Positions 47,300-59,794 are shown, counted from the stretch's first letter. The stretch: DNA of 64,000 nt from Trema orientale (GCA_002914845.1 JXTC01000020.1:1554019-1618018), one strand, 5' to 3'. A program made the numbers and translations. Notes: generated from the letters alone by a model not told the origin.

Positions 47300-49510
47300 T
47301 CTGAAATCTGGCTATGGCACCAACGTCTAGGACATGTTTCATTTGGTTACCTGAAAAAGTTATTTCCTAGTATATTTGTGAAAGTTGATATTTCTCATTT
47401 TCAGTGTGAGGTTTATGAACTTCAAAAATTCATCGTGCTCATTTTCCATTAGTCTTAAATAAAAGTCATGTTCCTTTTATGTTATTCATTCTGATATTTG
47501 GGGTCCCTCCAAAGTTCCTACGTTAGGAGGCTCTCGTTGTTTGGTTACATTTATTGATACTTGTATCAGAATGACTTAGTTATGCTTAATGAAGTCCAAA
47601 AGCGAAGTAAGTCTGTTATTTCAAATATTCCATAAAATGATTGTACTCAGTACAAAACACAGATTCAGGTTCTTTGCAGTGACAAAGGTGGCGAACATCA
47701 GAATTCTGAACTTTTGAAGTATTTGAAATTACATGAAACCATTCATTAAACTACTTGTTCTGACACACCCAAGCAAAATGGAGTTGCAGAACTAAAAAAT
47801 AGACACTATTTGGAAGTGGTTCATGTATTGTTGATAGGAGCTCATATGCATTATCTTACTGGGGAAAAGCTCTTTCTTCTGCAACATACTTGATTAATAG
47901 GGTACCTTCAAGCTCTATCAGCTTTGAAACACCCTTCCATGCTCTCACTGAAGAGATTGTTGCACCAACTATTCCAAACTTACCTCCTCATATCTTTGGG
48001 TGTATAGTATTTGTCTATCTGCATAAGTACCAATGCAATAAGCTCACTTCCTGAGCATTACGATGTCTTTTTGTTGGATATGCTACTCATCAAAAAGGAT
48101 ATCGATGTTATTACCCTCCAACCCAACGTATGTTTATCACCATGGACGTCATTTTCCATGAACAGATAATGTATTTTTTGGAGTCTGAACTTCAGAGGGA
48201 CTATCAAAAGGAAATTTTGACTCTGGACTATGACCTTATATCTGAGGAAGATGAAGAATATTTAAGTGGTAATGACTTGCAACCTCAGCTAATCAAGAAG
48301 CGGGTGACTAGGATTGGAATGGTATAATCTTGGATCAAAGTATTAATAAACACCCAGATGCTGAGACTGGTACTTTTTCCTCTGAATTCTTGATTCCACA
48401 AAGTTTAGACATAGCTCTATCTTCGTCTGATATACCATACCAGTCACCTGCTGAGGATGTTCCTTATTTAGAGTTCGAGCCAGTTAAGAGACACTTACCT
48501 TATCATAGTACTAGAGGTATTCCTAAATCTACTTATGAGCCTGAACTCTCTAGTAAAATTAAATATCTCATGAGCTATTATGTGTCTAACCATCATCTGT
48601 CAGAATCAAACTTGTCATTTGTAAATCAATTATCTATTGTATCTATTCCTAACAGTGTGCAGGAAGCATTAACTGACCTCAGATAGAAGGCAACTATGAA
48701 TGAGGAGATGAAATTCCTGCAGAAAAATGAAACATGGGAACTTGTTGATCTACCATCAGGGAAGAAATCAGTTGGGTGCTAATAGATTTATACAATAAAA
48801 TATAAGGTCAGTGGGACAATCGAACATTTCAAAGCAAGGTTAGTGGCAAAAGAGTATATTCGAACTTATGGGATCGATTACATAGAAATATTTGCACCTG
48901 TAGCCAAGATTAACACAATACGGGTCTTATTATCACTAGCAGCAAATCTGGATTGGCCCTTGCAATAGTTTGATGTAAAGAATGCTTTTTTGCATAGAGA
49001 ATTATCTGAAGAAGTCTACATGGATCTTCCACCTAGATGCATAATATCAAAATGACATAATCAGAAGGTTTGCAGATTGAAAAAGTTATTGTATGGACTA
49101 AAGCAGTCTCCTAGAGCATGTTTTGGAAGATTTACAAAACCCATGATAGACTTTGGCTATCACTAGAGCAACTCAGATCACACTTTATTTTTGAAGAAGT
49201 AGCAAAGAATGATCACTGCTCTTATTGTGTATGTAGATGACATGGTGGTCATTATAAATGATCTAGAAGAAAGAAAAGCTCTACAAGAGTACTTAACTAA
49301 AGAGTTTGAAATGAAAGATCTAGGTCCTTTTAAATATTTTCTTGGGATAGAGGTGTCTCGATCCGGTGAAGGCATTTTTCTATCTCAGAGGAAATTAAAA
49401 TGCCCTAGATCTACTGCAAGAAATAGATATGACAACATGTCAACCAGTTGATACGCCAATTAAATAAGGCTTGAAATTATGTGTTGAGAGAGGAAGATAC
49501 TAGAGACTTG
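47300..49510 (+). pseudogene. Copia pol, first part: integrase and reverse transcriptase, broken
   Basis: GAG-preintegrase WHQRLGHVSFGYL (from about 47323), decayed integrase core to about 48120, then a polymorphic linker (TISEEDEEYLSGNDL region, 48130-48680). The RT region has ETWELVDLPSGKK (48730), a decayed 'RLVAKEYI..YGIDYIEIFAPVAKI' block (48840-48910) and the catalytic YVDDMVVI at about 49230, followed by EFEMKDLGPFKYFLGIEVS. Many stops and frameshifts mean it cannot encode active protein. The RNase H half lies beyond the nested solo LTR, from 51193. Confidence 0.85.
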
Positions 49511-49524
49511 TTAGAAGATTGATG

Positions 49525-51192
49525 TGCTGGAAATTCTGGAAAACAAATTTTCGAAAAATGATTTTGCCGAAAACGATTTCCGCAGTTTTGTAAACAAATC
49601 AAGAACGTAGCAGAATTGATACTTTAAAATTTTTCTTGAAATTTTACAAAACAAAATAAACAGGATCGTTGATCTAACATAAATCAATTCATGGATCTTG
49701 GTTTAGATAAAATCTGGAAGCGCTTCACAACTATTGAGCCTTCCCGTCTATTCTCTGGAACCCGTAGAATGATCCAGTGTGTGGGCACCTTCTTGATTCC
49801 CAACGAGAGATGAGTGGACAATCCGGAAGACGCTCTTCCTTCTCGTTTGACTGCACGTCTACGACCATGGGTATCACTCCCTCGGCGGCCATGAACGAAC
49901 ACGGGATTTCTTCCGCGGCAACTCGGTTCTCTCTCACTCTCTCTTTTTCTCTCTGTCACACGAAATGCACAGCTACTATGCATGTAGTAGGCATGTGGGA
50001 CTTGTGCATAGACTTAGGAGAACTTTTCTCTTAAGTATTAGAGAGATGTAAACCCTAATGGGCTTATTGGGCTCAACTGACCATTCAATTAATTATTGGG
50101 CTATGTGTGAGCTAGACAGAGGACCTTATGGATCCAAATAGTCTAAGCTCCAATGGGCCAACTACCCATAATCATAATTAACTCTTAATTATGATTGGGC
50201 CTTGTCCATTAATATTGGGGCACTCCACTATAGGCCCAATATTGCACTCTTAGACTAAATGTCATATATTTTTTGTGAAGTTAATTAACACTTTAATTAA
50301 CTTGATCCATTTAGCATATACTATACCTGTAGATATATCCCCGATGTAATGCCATACTAGTGAGGTGAAATTACCGTATTATCCCTCTAGTGCATATTTA
50401 CCTTTGAGTTGCCATTTTTCATCTAATGGATAATAATTGACTACGGTATTTGTAACTGCCCATACAAACACAGTCAAATTCACAATGTGAATACCTGGCA
50501 CCTAGTTTTTTATTATCCAAGTCCTTGAAAAAACTCAAAATGACATTATATACATAGTGTCCAAATCATGAAAGGCGTTCTCGTCAATTCACAAATCTTA
50601 TCTTCCAAGATACCGGAGTTCGAACCATATAATCAGAACTAGTCCTTTAGTAAGTCAAAAAGATAAAACTCATGAAAGCAAGTCCGACAATCACTAGGAT
50701 TAAAGTAATCTCGCAATAGTGCTAGATTAGTGAAAGATAGAATATTGAGTTACGGCACCTCAGATTCTATTTTCACTTGGTCCAGTTCAATGCATTTATA
50801 ACTTTCTTATAACGCACTAGTGTTTCTATCCGAAGTCAGACACTTCGATGATTGGAGACTTCATCAATCCAGTTGAAATAGACAACACTATATTCTATGG
50901 CAAAATAAAGTATTCCATCTTTATTTGCAGAATGTGAACTTTTAATTTAGACATAATGAAATAAAGAATTTAGTCTCCCACATGTGAGCACTTCACACGA
51001 TCAATTCTTTATTACTCATTATTAGTCATGGAAACTTTTAGACGTTTGCATAATAGAAAACATAAACATCACATGTATATAATTGGGACATAATATAGAA
51101 TTTATTAACAACAAATAGATAACACTTAAATCCAATAAACATTGTTTAAAATGCCAAACAAAGAAACTGCTTTCTAGGACATATTCCCAACA
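49525..51192. mobile_element. Solo LTR, 1668 bp, inserted in copia pol; perfect TGATG duplication
   Basis: The ends are TGCTGGAAATTCTGG... and ...CATATTCCCAACA, a TG..CA pair with short inverted ends (TGCTGG and TGTTGG). The 5-bp direct repeat TGATG (49520-49524 and 51193-51197) flanks it. The host reading frame continues across the site: 'agaagattgatg' before and 'tacttagcacatacaagacc' after give a typical KLMYLAHTRPDL pol string. It holds no primer-binding site or coding domain. It is an LTR left by unequal recombination between the two LTRs of a larger element. Orientation and family are not determined. Confidence 0.92.
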
Positions 51193-51850
51193 TGATGTAC
51201 TTAGCACATACAAGACCAGATCTTGTCTATGCATTAAGTATTGTCAGTCACTTTATGCATAATCCTGGTGAGAAATATATGAATGCAGTTATGCACATCT
51301 TAAAGTATCTAAAATCTACTCTTGAAAAGGGAATTTTATTCTCTAAAAATATATGAGAAGAAAGAATAGAAGTATATATAGATGCTGACTAGGCTGGATT
51401 TGTAATTGACGGGCGATCTACTTCAGGATACTTTACCTTTATGGATGGAAATCTTATCATATTGAGGAGTAAGAAGTAGAATGTTGTTGCTCGCTCAAGT
51501 GCAGAAGCGGAATATAGAGGAATTACACTTGGAATTTGTGAAGAATTATGGCTAAAGTTCCTCTTACAGGATTTGGAATATTCATCAAATAAACCTATTC
51601 AATTATATTGTGATAATAAAGTAGTATGTGACATAGCCCATAATCGTGTTCAACATGATCGAACAAAGCATGTAGAAGTCGACAGATTCTTTATTAAAAA
51701 GAAGTTAGATAAAAAAAATTGTAGAATTACCGAAAATTCGATCAGAAGATCAGATTGCTGATATCCTCACCAAATCAGTCTCAAATCGAGTTTTTTCAAA
51801 ATTTCTAAGTAAGTTGGGCATGTGTGACATCTATGCACTAACTTGAGTGG
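51193..51850 (+). pseudogene. Copia pol, second part: end of RT and RNase H, broken
   Basis: Continues the pol after the solo LTR: MYLAHTRPDLVYALSIVSHF (about 51195), the connection domain, RNase H with GRSTSGYFTFMDGN (51410-51450), VARSSAEAEYRGIT (51490), then YCDNKVVCDIAHNRVQHDRTKHVEVDRFFI (51605-51695) and a typical QIADILTKS end (about 51755). Stops and frame shifts are present. The stop region runs into the purine tract before the 3' LTR. Confidence 0.85.
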
Positions 51851-51853
51851 GAG

Positions 51854-52064
51854 TGTTGAATTTGTAAATTAATCCTTAGGTGTGAACATATCATTTTGTA
51901 CTTGTAGGCACTCTGACAGCTTAGGAAATCTGACAGTTGTTTTTTGGTCTTTATTTTTTTACATAATTTTAGGATTCTAATTGGGGAATTTATCCCTATA
52001 TATAACGTGTATATTGTTATACAAAGTGAATGAATTAAAAAAAATATTCATCTCCAATCTTAGA
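51854..52064 (+). repeat. 3' LTR of the copia element
   Basis: 211 bp, TGTTGAATTTGTAAATTAATCC start. It differs from the 5' LTR at a modest number of positions, so the element is old but not ancient. It is followed by TTTCT (52065-52069). Confidence 0.85.
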
Positions 52065-52069
52065 TTTCT

Positions 52070-53985
52070 TTTGCTTTTTTCTTTTGTTTCAAATATTTTA
52101 AAATTACTTATCGTACCTTATTATATTTGTTTGTTTATTCGGGTTATTTTATTATTATTGGAGACAATAATTGAGATTGTAAAATATTCTGGTAGTTGGT
52201 ATTTGTGGTATTTATTCGAAGTGCAATTATAAGTAAAATTGAAAACTATGCATTCAAGCAACAGAACATTCATAGATACAATTGAAAAAAAATTAATCAA
52301 ATTATTATAAGATTAATCAAATTATTATGAGATTTAGCTTTCTTTACTGGATATAGTGGAATAATTATCTCTAATTATATAATTAATTATCCTAAATTGT
52401 ACGACCAAATAATTATAGAATAATATTTGTAGCATATTTAAGAATTATGTTATTTTTTCTATATGTAATATATTAATATTTTAATTTATCTGGTAATACA
52501 TTAACCCCTTTAATTTAATAGTTACCATAACAGTCTCTAGAATTTTTATTCATCACCCAATTAATTATACTTATCTTTCACACATATCTCTCATATTATT
52601 TATAATCTCTCTCACAGTCATCTCTCAATATTTCGAGGATAAAGGAGAGCTACAATTGTGATAAGCTACCTAGCATAATTGTGATAACTGAACCACAATT
52701 CTCTAATAATAAGTTATTGTATACAAGTTAAATGCAGTAATGATGGTTCATTTTTGTTTCTAATTTTTTATGTATGTCGTTTTAAAATTTTTATTTTTTC
52801 ATTATGTTATCTGTATATAAGCTCTAAACTTTAAGAGGCCTTCAATAACCCAATTTTAATCTTTCTATTTAAATTTTATTTTCTCAGATTTTTGATACAC
52901 AAAATAGTAATTGATAATTATACTCAAAGACAAGGTATTATATATATATATATTTCTTATAGATAATTTATTTCTAACCAAAAAAACAAAAACCTAAAAG
53001 GCTAAAATAACAATAATGTACTATTAATTTTAAGAAAATAAGAACAATAAATGCACATTGATGAGTACAAATTAGCATTTTTCTTGTTTATCATTTTTTT
53101 TAAAAAAAAGTAATTTTCTTGTTTATTGTATAAATATTGTAACTGAATGAGACTATTAAAACTATAATAACTTAAGTAGGCAAATTAATCACATTAAATG
53201 AGAAGAGTACAACATTCATATTTTTAATTTTTTAGCAAGAAAATACTTAGAAGAAGTTGCTATTTCATGAATTTTTTTCTTTTAATTTTGAGATGTTATC
53301 CATGGATCAAATAGAGAAATATTGTATTAATTTTATATTTTTAAGGGAATATCGTATTTAATATATCACTAACTTAGGAAATATTATTCCTAAAAAAATT
53401 AAAATATTTAAAAATAAAGCCTAACAATAGAAATTATCCACTTAATTGGGGCCTTTATTGCTGAAGGGGCCTAAGGCGAGTGCCTCAGTCACTACCCCTT
53501 CAGTCAGCTCTCGCAGGTATGTAGCACCCGTTTTGTATTTGTTTTTGTGTTTATTTTTTAAAGAAAAGTTAACAAAAAACGGATTATTTTTATTGCTCAT
53601 ATTTTATAATTCTTTTTCTTAAAGAATAACACTTTAGAATTTTGTTTTAAAATTCAAAAAATAGCATGTATCAAGAAGACTACGAAGAAAACATGGGCAT
53701 TTATAAAAGGAAAAGGATTTATACAGAGGGCAAAAAAAGAAGAAGAAAAAACAATGATCTCATATTAAAGAATTCAAAATAAGCCATGTAAATGTTTGCT
53801 TTGGAACTTTTGGCACCTTTTAAAGAGTGGTTATTGAATGCAAATACTTTTATCTTTATATGGTAAAATGAAAGCCCGTAAAATATGTGTGTTTATTGAG
53901 AAGAAAAGAACTTTGAAAAAAAAATACGAATGTTGTACTTTGAATTCAAAAATACGAATGTTGTACAATTTAATTCACTCAAAAA
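52070..53985. other. AT-rich CACTA internal DNA, no gene seen
   Basis: AT-rich filler of the CACTA element, with a (TA)n tract at about 52939-52951. A short phrase ('cataattgtgataac'/'gcataattgtgac') near 52640-52700 resembles the sequence left of the copia element at 45570-45655. No ORF is credible. Confidence 0.35.
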
Positions 53986-53989
53986 TACG

Positions 53990-55720
53990 AATATTCCGTC
54001 GAGCCCAACCCGTGTTGGTAATGAAGTCACCAACTAAATTGTCCACAAGGGGTTCAAGAAGGAAATCTATAGAAATCAGTACAATAAGCGGAGCACCCAG
54101 CCAATTGTCAATCCGAAACTTAACTTTAGAATGCCTTCCAATCAGCTAGCGAGACTCATTGGAAAGGTCAATACATAAAGGACGAAGTCCTGACCAAATA
54201 GAAGATTTCCTTCTTTGGAGGACCTCACCATTCCTCTTGAGGAATCTAGCTCGTAGATAAGCAAATAAATCAAACTCCATAGTTAAAATTCTCTACGTAA
54301 ACTTTTTCAAAAGGAACCTATTAAGAGTAGATAAGTCACGTAACCCCAAACCTCCCTCGGATTTTGGTCGATAACAGAGTCTTCAAGAAACTTGTACTGG
54401 TTTTCTTTGCAAATGAAACCCGACCATATAAAATTCTGAATAGCAGATGTTAATTTCTGTAATAGAGAGCTAGGCCACTTATATGAAAAGAATGAATAAG
54501 TAAGCCATAAACAATCAAGTCAATGAAAGCTATTCGTCCAGCCATTGAGAGGAAAAGAATTATCCAACATCTGATTCTAGCCAAAATTTTGTCCATCCAA
54601 GGAATCAACCAACGCCGCATTGGCGCACCAATAAAGAGAGGAACGCCCAGATGCTTCAATGAATCCCTTCCTCTCTTTATACCACAAATAGAGAGCAAAT
54701 CTCTAATCCGAGCAAGCGAAATACCCATATCGAAGTAGACATGAATTTTATCCCAGTTAACTAATTAGCCCGAAAGCTGCCCATATAACTCAAAAGCAAT
54801 ATGCACAGCCCTTAGATTCTTTGAAGAAGCTCTACAGAAAATAAGGACATCATATACATATAGGAAATGATTCAAAGTATCCTCACTCCTTGGAAGAGAT
54901 ATAGAATAAGTGGCACCAAAGCGAAAAAGATAAGACAAATATCTACTCAGAAAGTCCTCCGTAAGCAAAAGAGCAAAGAAGACAAACGGTCTCCTTGTCT
55001 GAGTCCCCTGGAATAAGAGAAATATCCCCTTGGAGAACCATTTATGAGAACCGAAATATGGGCAGATTGAAAAATTTTTGAAATCCAATTAAGTAGAGTG
55101 CCACAAAAACCAAAAGAATGCAGTATCTCTAGCACAAAAGACCATGAAATAGAATCAAAAGCTTTCCGAATGTAAACCTTTAGAGCAACATGTCCACCAA
55201 AGGCCTTGCTGCCTAAAGAGTTGAAGCACTTAGAAGCCTCCATGATAAAGTCACCAATCTGCCTACCATGAATGAAACCAAACTGATTTGGAGAGATGAA
55301 CGAGCATAAATAGGTTCTAATCGAGTGGCAAGAATCTTTGTAATAAATTAAAAGAAAAAGTTACCCAAAGCTATGGGACGGAACTGATCAATTATGTTCG
55401 CTTCATCAACATTCGGAATGAGAACCATAAAGTTGGAGTTAACACCTGGATACAACTTACTCATTTTAAAGAAATCCTGAACAGCAAGAGTAAAATCACT
55501 TCCAACTATAAACCAACAAGTTCTAAAAAAGTGATCCGTGTAACCATCAGGGCCTAGAGCACTATTGGGATCAAGATTAAACACAGTATCATAGATTTCC
55601 TGCTTAGAAAAAAGAGCAGTCAAGACTCTATTGTCATCCGAAGAGACTAAAAAAGGAACATATTCACGAATAATGGAAGAATCTACAAAGCTTGGGGACG
55701 CAGTCGAAAGCTAGCATGTC
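53990..55720 (-). pseudogene. L1-type LINE reverse transcriptase fragment, truncated at both ends
   Basis: Minus strand. It opens in the RT domain at about 55620-55720 (PNSALGPDGYTDHFFRTCW, then LIPNVDEANIIDQFRPIAL), continues with AFDSISWSFV and SRGLRQGDRLSS (54950-55240), then KHLGVPLFIGAP (about 54655), MAGRIAFI (54545), and the C-terminal WPSSLLQKLTSAIQNFIWSG block (about 54470). The region of the catalytic F/Y-x-DD reads FLYVYDVLIF, so the first catalytic Asp appears lost. Frames change and stops occur. There is no endonuclease part and no A-tail at the expected 3' end, so it is a two-end truncated fragment. Confidence 0.85.
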
Positions 55721-56654
55721 TAACTTAATTAACATTCCAAGTACTTATATATCCTTCTATATCTCCTAGCTAGTTTTGGGCAGCCTGTAAGTGGTATAAA
55801 GTTTTATATGATCAAATTTCCTCTAACACAATCTTTGTATAATATCTATAAAGTATAATTAAAAGGAATTAAAAAAATGTACAAGTAATTATTATAACAT
55901 ACTATACTTGATATTGAATTTGAATACATTAAATTTAGCAGAACAAATAGAATTGAACATTGGTCTTATTATAGTAAAACTTTAATAAAATTTAATAATA
56001 GAAAGTAATGAATTGGTATTGTAGTCTAACAATGAAAAATGTAGCTTATACAAGTAAAAAGAACTTATTGTCTAACAATGATAAATGTAGCTTACACAAG
56101 TAAAAAGAATTTACTTAGAAAGCTCAGATTTTCAATATAAAATACACCATGAAAGAACGCAACAATTGATAAGACTAAATAAAGACAACAACTTAAAGAA
56201 AATAAAATAGATGAAAAAAAATTATGTGACACAATTAGTAAGGGTATAACGAGAAAAAGTGTACAAAACCTATGTGTCAATTGATTAAAAAATTAACTTT
56301 AAAAATGATTAAAAAGTTAAATCATCCCCACATTTTTCTATTATAAAAGCCAAAAAAAATAAAGAAATTACACGCAACATTTTTTTTAAATAAAGCAAAG
56401 ATAAAAAGAACACGTCGTTTAAAATGACACAAAGGAAAAAACAGACTTTGTAAAGCAAACCTGTCGTTTAAATTTAAAGCTTTCTAAGTTGTCTAATTTT
56501 TGTTTCGGTTGAGTAAATTTTTAAGGGGTCTTTTTGTTTACCATGTGTGATACTATTTATTATTTATTTATTTACTTATTTTTGTTAGGAAATATTTGTA
56601 TTTCTACATATTTTAGTAATTAAAATTCTCCCTATATTAATAAAAATATAGGGA

Positions 56655-58970
56655 ATGGATAAGAGTTGGAATTTCAATAAAAATAGATTATCCTCGGAGC
56701 TCGTTGATGGGCTTTAGCGCTTAATCGCATTATCAAGCAATCATTTGATAATGAGAATAAGATTCGATGTCCATATGTCTTATGTTTGAACTTATACTTT
56801 CATGACTTAGAGACAATTAAGCGTCATGTCTTTGTAAAATGGTTTTCTAGACGATATGTTAAGTAGATATTTCACAGGGAAAATAACATCGATAGAAACA
56901 ATAATCTTTGAGAAGTTGAATCAAATGATGGAGAAGATAGTGGAGCATATGATGATAACAATGACGATGACGATGATAGTACTGATGATGAAGATGACGA
57001 TGATGATATGATACCCGCAATTGAAGATTTAGCTAGACAAGACTCTAACGAAAGTGCTTTTGAGTACATAGGTAATGAGGGTACTAGATTTGCTAACTTG
57101 TTTGCAGAAGCAAAAGAGAAGTTGTATCTTGGATGCACAAAGTTCTTAAGATTAATATTTCTTATTAAACTAATGCGTATAAAAGTGTTGAGTAATTGGA
57201 GCAACAAATCATTTGATATGTTGCTCCAGCTATTTTGTGATGCATTTCTTAAGGGTAATCATATTTAGCAGTCTCATTGTGAGGTAAAACAAATATTGCG
57301 TGACCTTAGTTTAGGGTATGAGATAATTTGTGTATGCGAGTATGATTGTGTTTTATACTAGAAAGAAAATAAAGATGCTAAAAAATGTCCTATTTGTGGA
57401 CATGAAATATACAAATTCCAAGTAACACAAGGGAATAAGATACAACGCAAAAAGCTGCAATATTTTCATATAACTTTACATCTACGACGACTTTTCATGT
57501 CACGATATACATCAGCTAATATGAAGTGGCACAAAGCAGAATATGTTGATACTAAAGGCGTACTTCGACATCCAGCAGATGCAGAGGTTTGGAAGGATCT
57601 TGATAGGTAATACCATGATTTTGTAAAAAAGTAAGAAATATTAGGTTAGGCTTTGCAATAGATGGGTTCAATCCATTTAGGGATTTATTGAAGTCATATA
57701 GTATGTGGCCAGTGATGTTAGTGCCATATAATATGCCACCATGGATATGTATGAAACAAGACTTTCTAATGATGGCATTGCTTATTCGTTGGACATAATG
57801 CTCCAGGGAAAGACGTAGATGTTGATTTATGACTCTTAATTGACGAACTAAAAGAACTATGGGAAAAGGGTGTACAAACTTTTGATATTATCTACAAAAG
57901 TTACTTTAAGATGCATGTTGTAGGATTATGAATAATCAATGATTTTCCTGCTCATGACACTATATCTGGGTATAGCACCCAAGGGTATAAGGCATGTTCC
58001 ATTTGTGAGGATGATACATCCTCATTTCGAATAAGGGGTAAAGCTTGTTATATGGGACATCATCGATATTTGTGCCTTAACTACCAATGGCGCAATGATA
58101 AAGAGTATGATGGTATAGTTGAAGGACGTAGTCCCTTTAGAATTTTATCAACGGATGTTATCTTAACTAAATTAGAAAATTTGTGGAAATGTAGGCCTAG
58201 TAAAAATGGTAATATTTTGAAAGAGGATAAGAAAACAATGAATGAAGATGGTTATAGGCATACAACAAACTGGAGGTATTTTTTGGGAGTTAGAATATTG
58301 GCCTAGACTAAAGTTAAGACATAACTTAGATATGATGCATATTGAGAAAAATATATGTGATAATGTGGTTGATACAATATTTGGTATCGAGGGAAGGTCT
58401 AAAGATAATAAAAATGCACGACTTGACTTATTGGACTTAAAAATACGTAAATAGTTGCAATCGAAAAAACAGCGGAACAAGACTTTGAAATCAACAGCCT
58501 GCTATACATTGTTAGTGGATAAACCAAAAGACTTCTGTAAGTTTTAAAGTCTGTAAAATTTCTAGATAGTTATGCTACAAACATTTCTCGAAATGTTAAT
58601 ATGAAAGATGAGAAGATATCTAGATTAAAAAGTCATGACTGTCATGTCCTTTTCCAACAATTATTACTTGTCGGTTTAAGGCCATATTTGAAAACTAAGG
58701 TGATGAGTATAATTGTTGATTGTCCTTGTTCTTCCAAAAGTTATGTGCAAGGATATTGTCTGTGAAAGACTTAGATGCCTTGCAAGAAGGAATTGTTATC
58801 ACTCTGTGTAAATTGGAAAGAATTTTTCCTACTGCCTTCTTTGATGTAATGATCCATCTAGCAGTGTATTTGCCATTGGAGGCTAAGTTAGGTGATCTGG
58901 TGCATATGTGGTGGACGTATCCTATCGAAAAGTCATCTAATTTTTATTTTCTAAAAAAGTATTTTTAAAA
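56655..58970 (+). pseudogene. CACTA transposase (Tnp2/Transposase_21 type), broken
   Basis: Plus-strand remnant. It starts with a transposase-associated domain (MDKSW at 56655, then stops), followed by an acidic Asp/Asn-rich linker encoded by GAT/GAC repeats (about 56920-57010). The main body has KCPICGHEIYKF (about 57385), RYTSANMKWHKAEY (57500), IINDFPAHDTISGYSTQGYKACSIC (57930-58000), DYNxxW-like HRYLCLNYQWRND and LRHNLDMMHIEKNICDNV (58310-58360). The C-terminal DUF4218-type part spans 58620-58960 (FFQKLCARILSVKDLD, CKLERIFPTAFFDVMIHL, VHMWWTYPIE). Several stops and frame shifts make it inactive. It is the autonomous-type gene of the host CACTA element (same orientation as its TIRs). Confidence 0.88.
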
Positions 58971-59429
58971 GAAATTTATTACTTTCATGTCTGACTAAAT
59001 ATTTGCATGTTCTTGCAATATTTGATGGGTAACATATTCTTGTAATTTTTTGCTATAAATAGATATTGAGAAAAACCATAGTTTGGAACATAGTTGCAGA
59101 GGTGCAGTGGGAAGAAAATACTTCAATAAGTATTTTTAAAAAAAAAAAAAGACAGCAAAGATTAAAAAAAAAAAATCGATGTTCTTTTTCTCTTTGATTT
59201 GGATACAATTTGATCTGGTCAAATTACACTATCATATTCGTATATATACATATAGTTATTGATTTGTGTAACCTTAATTTTATAATTAATTTGTTTAGTT
59301 TTGATGTTTTATATTTTAAATGTCTAAATAATTAAAGAATTACAAATTATAAATTTATGAAATAACAAATATACTAATAATCATAAAATTAGAATTGTAA
59401 TTTTGTTATTTAAATTTGTTATTCATTTT

Positions 59430-59794
59430 TTTTTGCTACGAGAATATGTAGTAGCTAATGCTTGATTTGATTGTATTAGATACCATATTATTCGCTACCA
59501 AATTTTATAGCATTTGTTACTAGATTTTGGTAGCAACATAGTTGTATAGATACCAAATTTTGATCTCTTTGCTACTAAATTTAGAATTTTTGCTACCAAC
59601 TATTGGTAGCAGAAAGTGAATGACTTTTGCTACCAAGTGTTTTTTTTTTTTGGGTAGCAAAAGACTTTTTGCTACGGGGTTATAGATATCAATAAGCTAC
59701 CAATTTTTTTGATAGCAAAACAATTATCTGTTACTAAAAACATACTTTTAACTACCTATTTTTTTTGAAGCTAGAAGGCTTGTTTCTTGTAGTG
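59430..59794 (+). repeat. CACTA right subterminal repeat region
   Basis: At least eight copies of a GCTACCAA/TTGGTAGC-type motif ('cgctaccaaatttt', 'ttttggtagcaaca', 'tgctaccaactatt', 'ttttgctaccaag', 'gggtagcaaaag', 'aagctaccaattt'), matching the left subterminal zone inverted. It ends in ...TTTCTTGTAGTG and the TCT duplication. Confidence 0.8.

Larger units (their letters stand above)
45688..52064 (+). mobile_element. Ty1/copia LTR retrotransposon, degraded, LTRs of about 212 bp (inside CACTA)
   Basis: LTRs at 45688-45900 and 51854-52064 begin TGTTGAATTTGTAAATT and end near CTCCAATYTTARA. A primer-binding site TGGTATTAGAGCC (45901-45913) matches the initiator-Met tRNA consensus, and a polypurine-like tract (GAGTGGGAG) directly precedes the 3' LTR. 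A TTTCT direct repeat lies at 45683-45687 and 52065-52069. The pol order in plus orientation is GAG-preintegrase (47325), integrase, RT (48700-49480) and RNase H (51340-51780), all with stops. A solo LTR interrupts pol (49525-51192), and gag lies in antisense (46090-47000). Confidence 0.88.
43171..59794 (+). mobile_element. CACTA (En/Spm) DNA transposon, 16.6 kb, TCT target duplication
   Basis: The left end CACTACAAGAAAAGAG (43171) and right end ...TTTCTTGTAGTG (59794) give a perfect 12-bp TIR. TCT (43168-43170 and 59795-59797) flanks both sides, the 3-bp duplication of CACTA elements. Subterminal zones carry repeated TGCTACCAA-type motifs on both sides in opposite orientation (43171-43460 and about 59440-59794). 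A Tnp2/Transposase_21-type transposase remnant lies at 56655-58970 in plus orientation. It hosts a fold-back MITE, an hAT-type element, a Ty1/copia element with a nested solo LTR, and an L1 fragment, together roughly 9 kb. Without them the element would be about 7.5 kb. Confidence 0.9.

Noticed and set aside
49209..49451. An intact gene containing YVDD (reverse transcriptase)
   Set aside because: It is only the longest surviving frame of the broken copia pol.
52070..53985. Possible second copy of the CACTA tnpA-type gene
   Set aside because: No ORF or motif found. The region is AT-rich with no coding-like signal.
56872..57207. Minus-strand Ser-rich ORF
   Set aside because: It is the complement of the GAT/GAC-rich acidic linker of the CACTA transposase.
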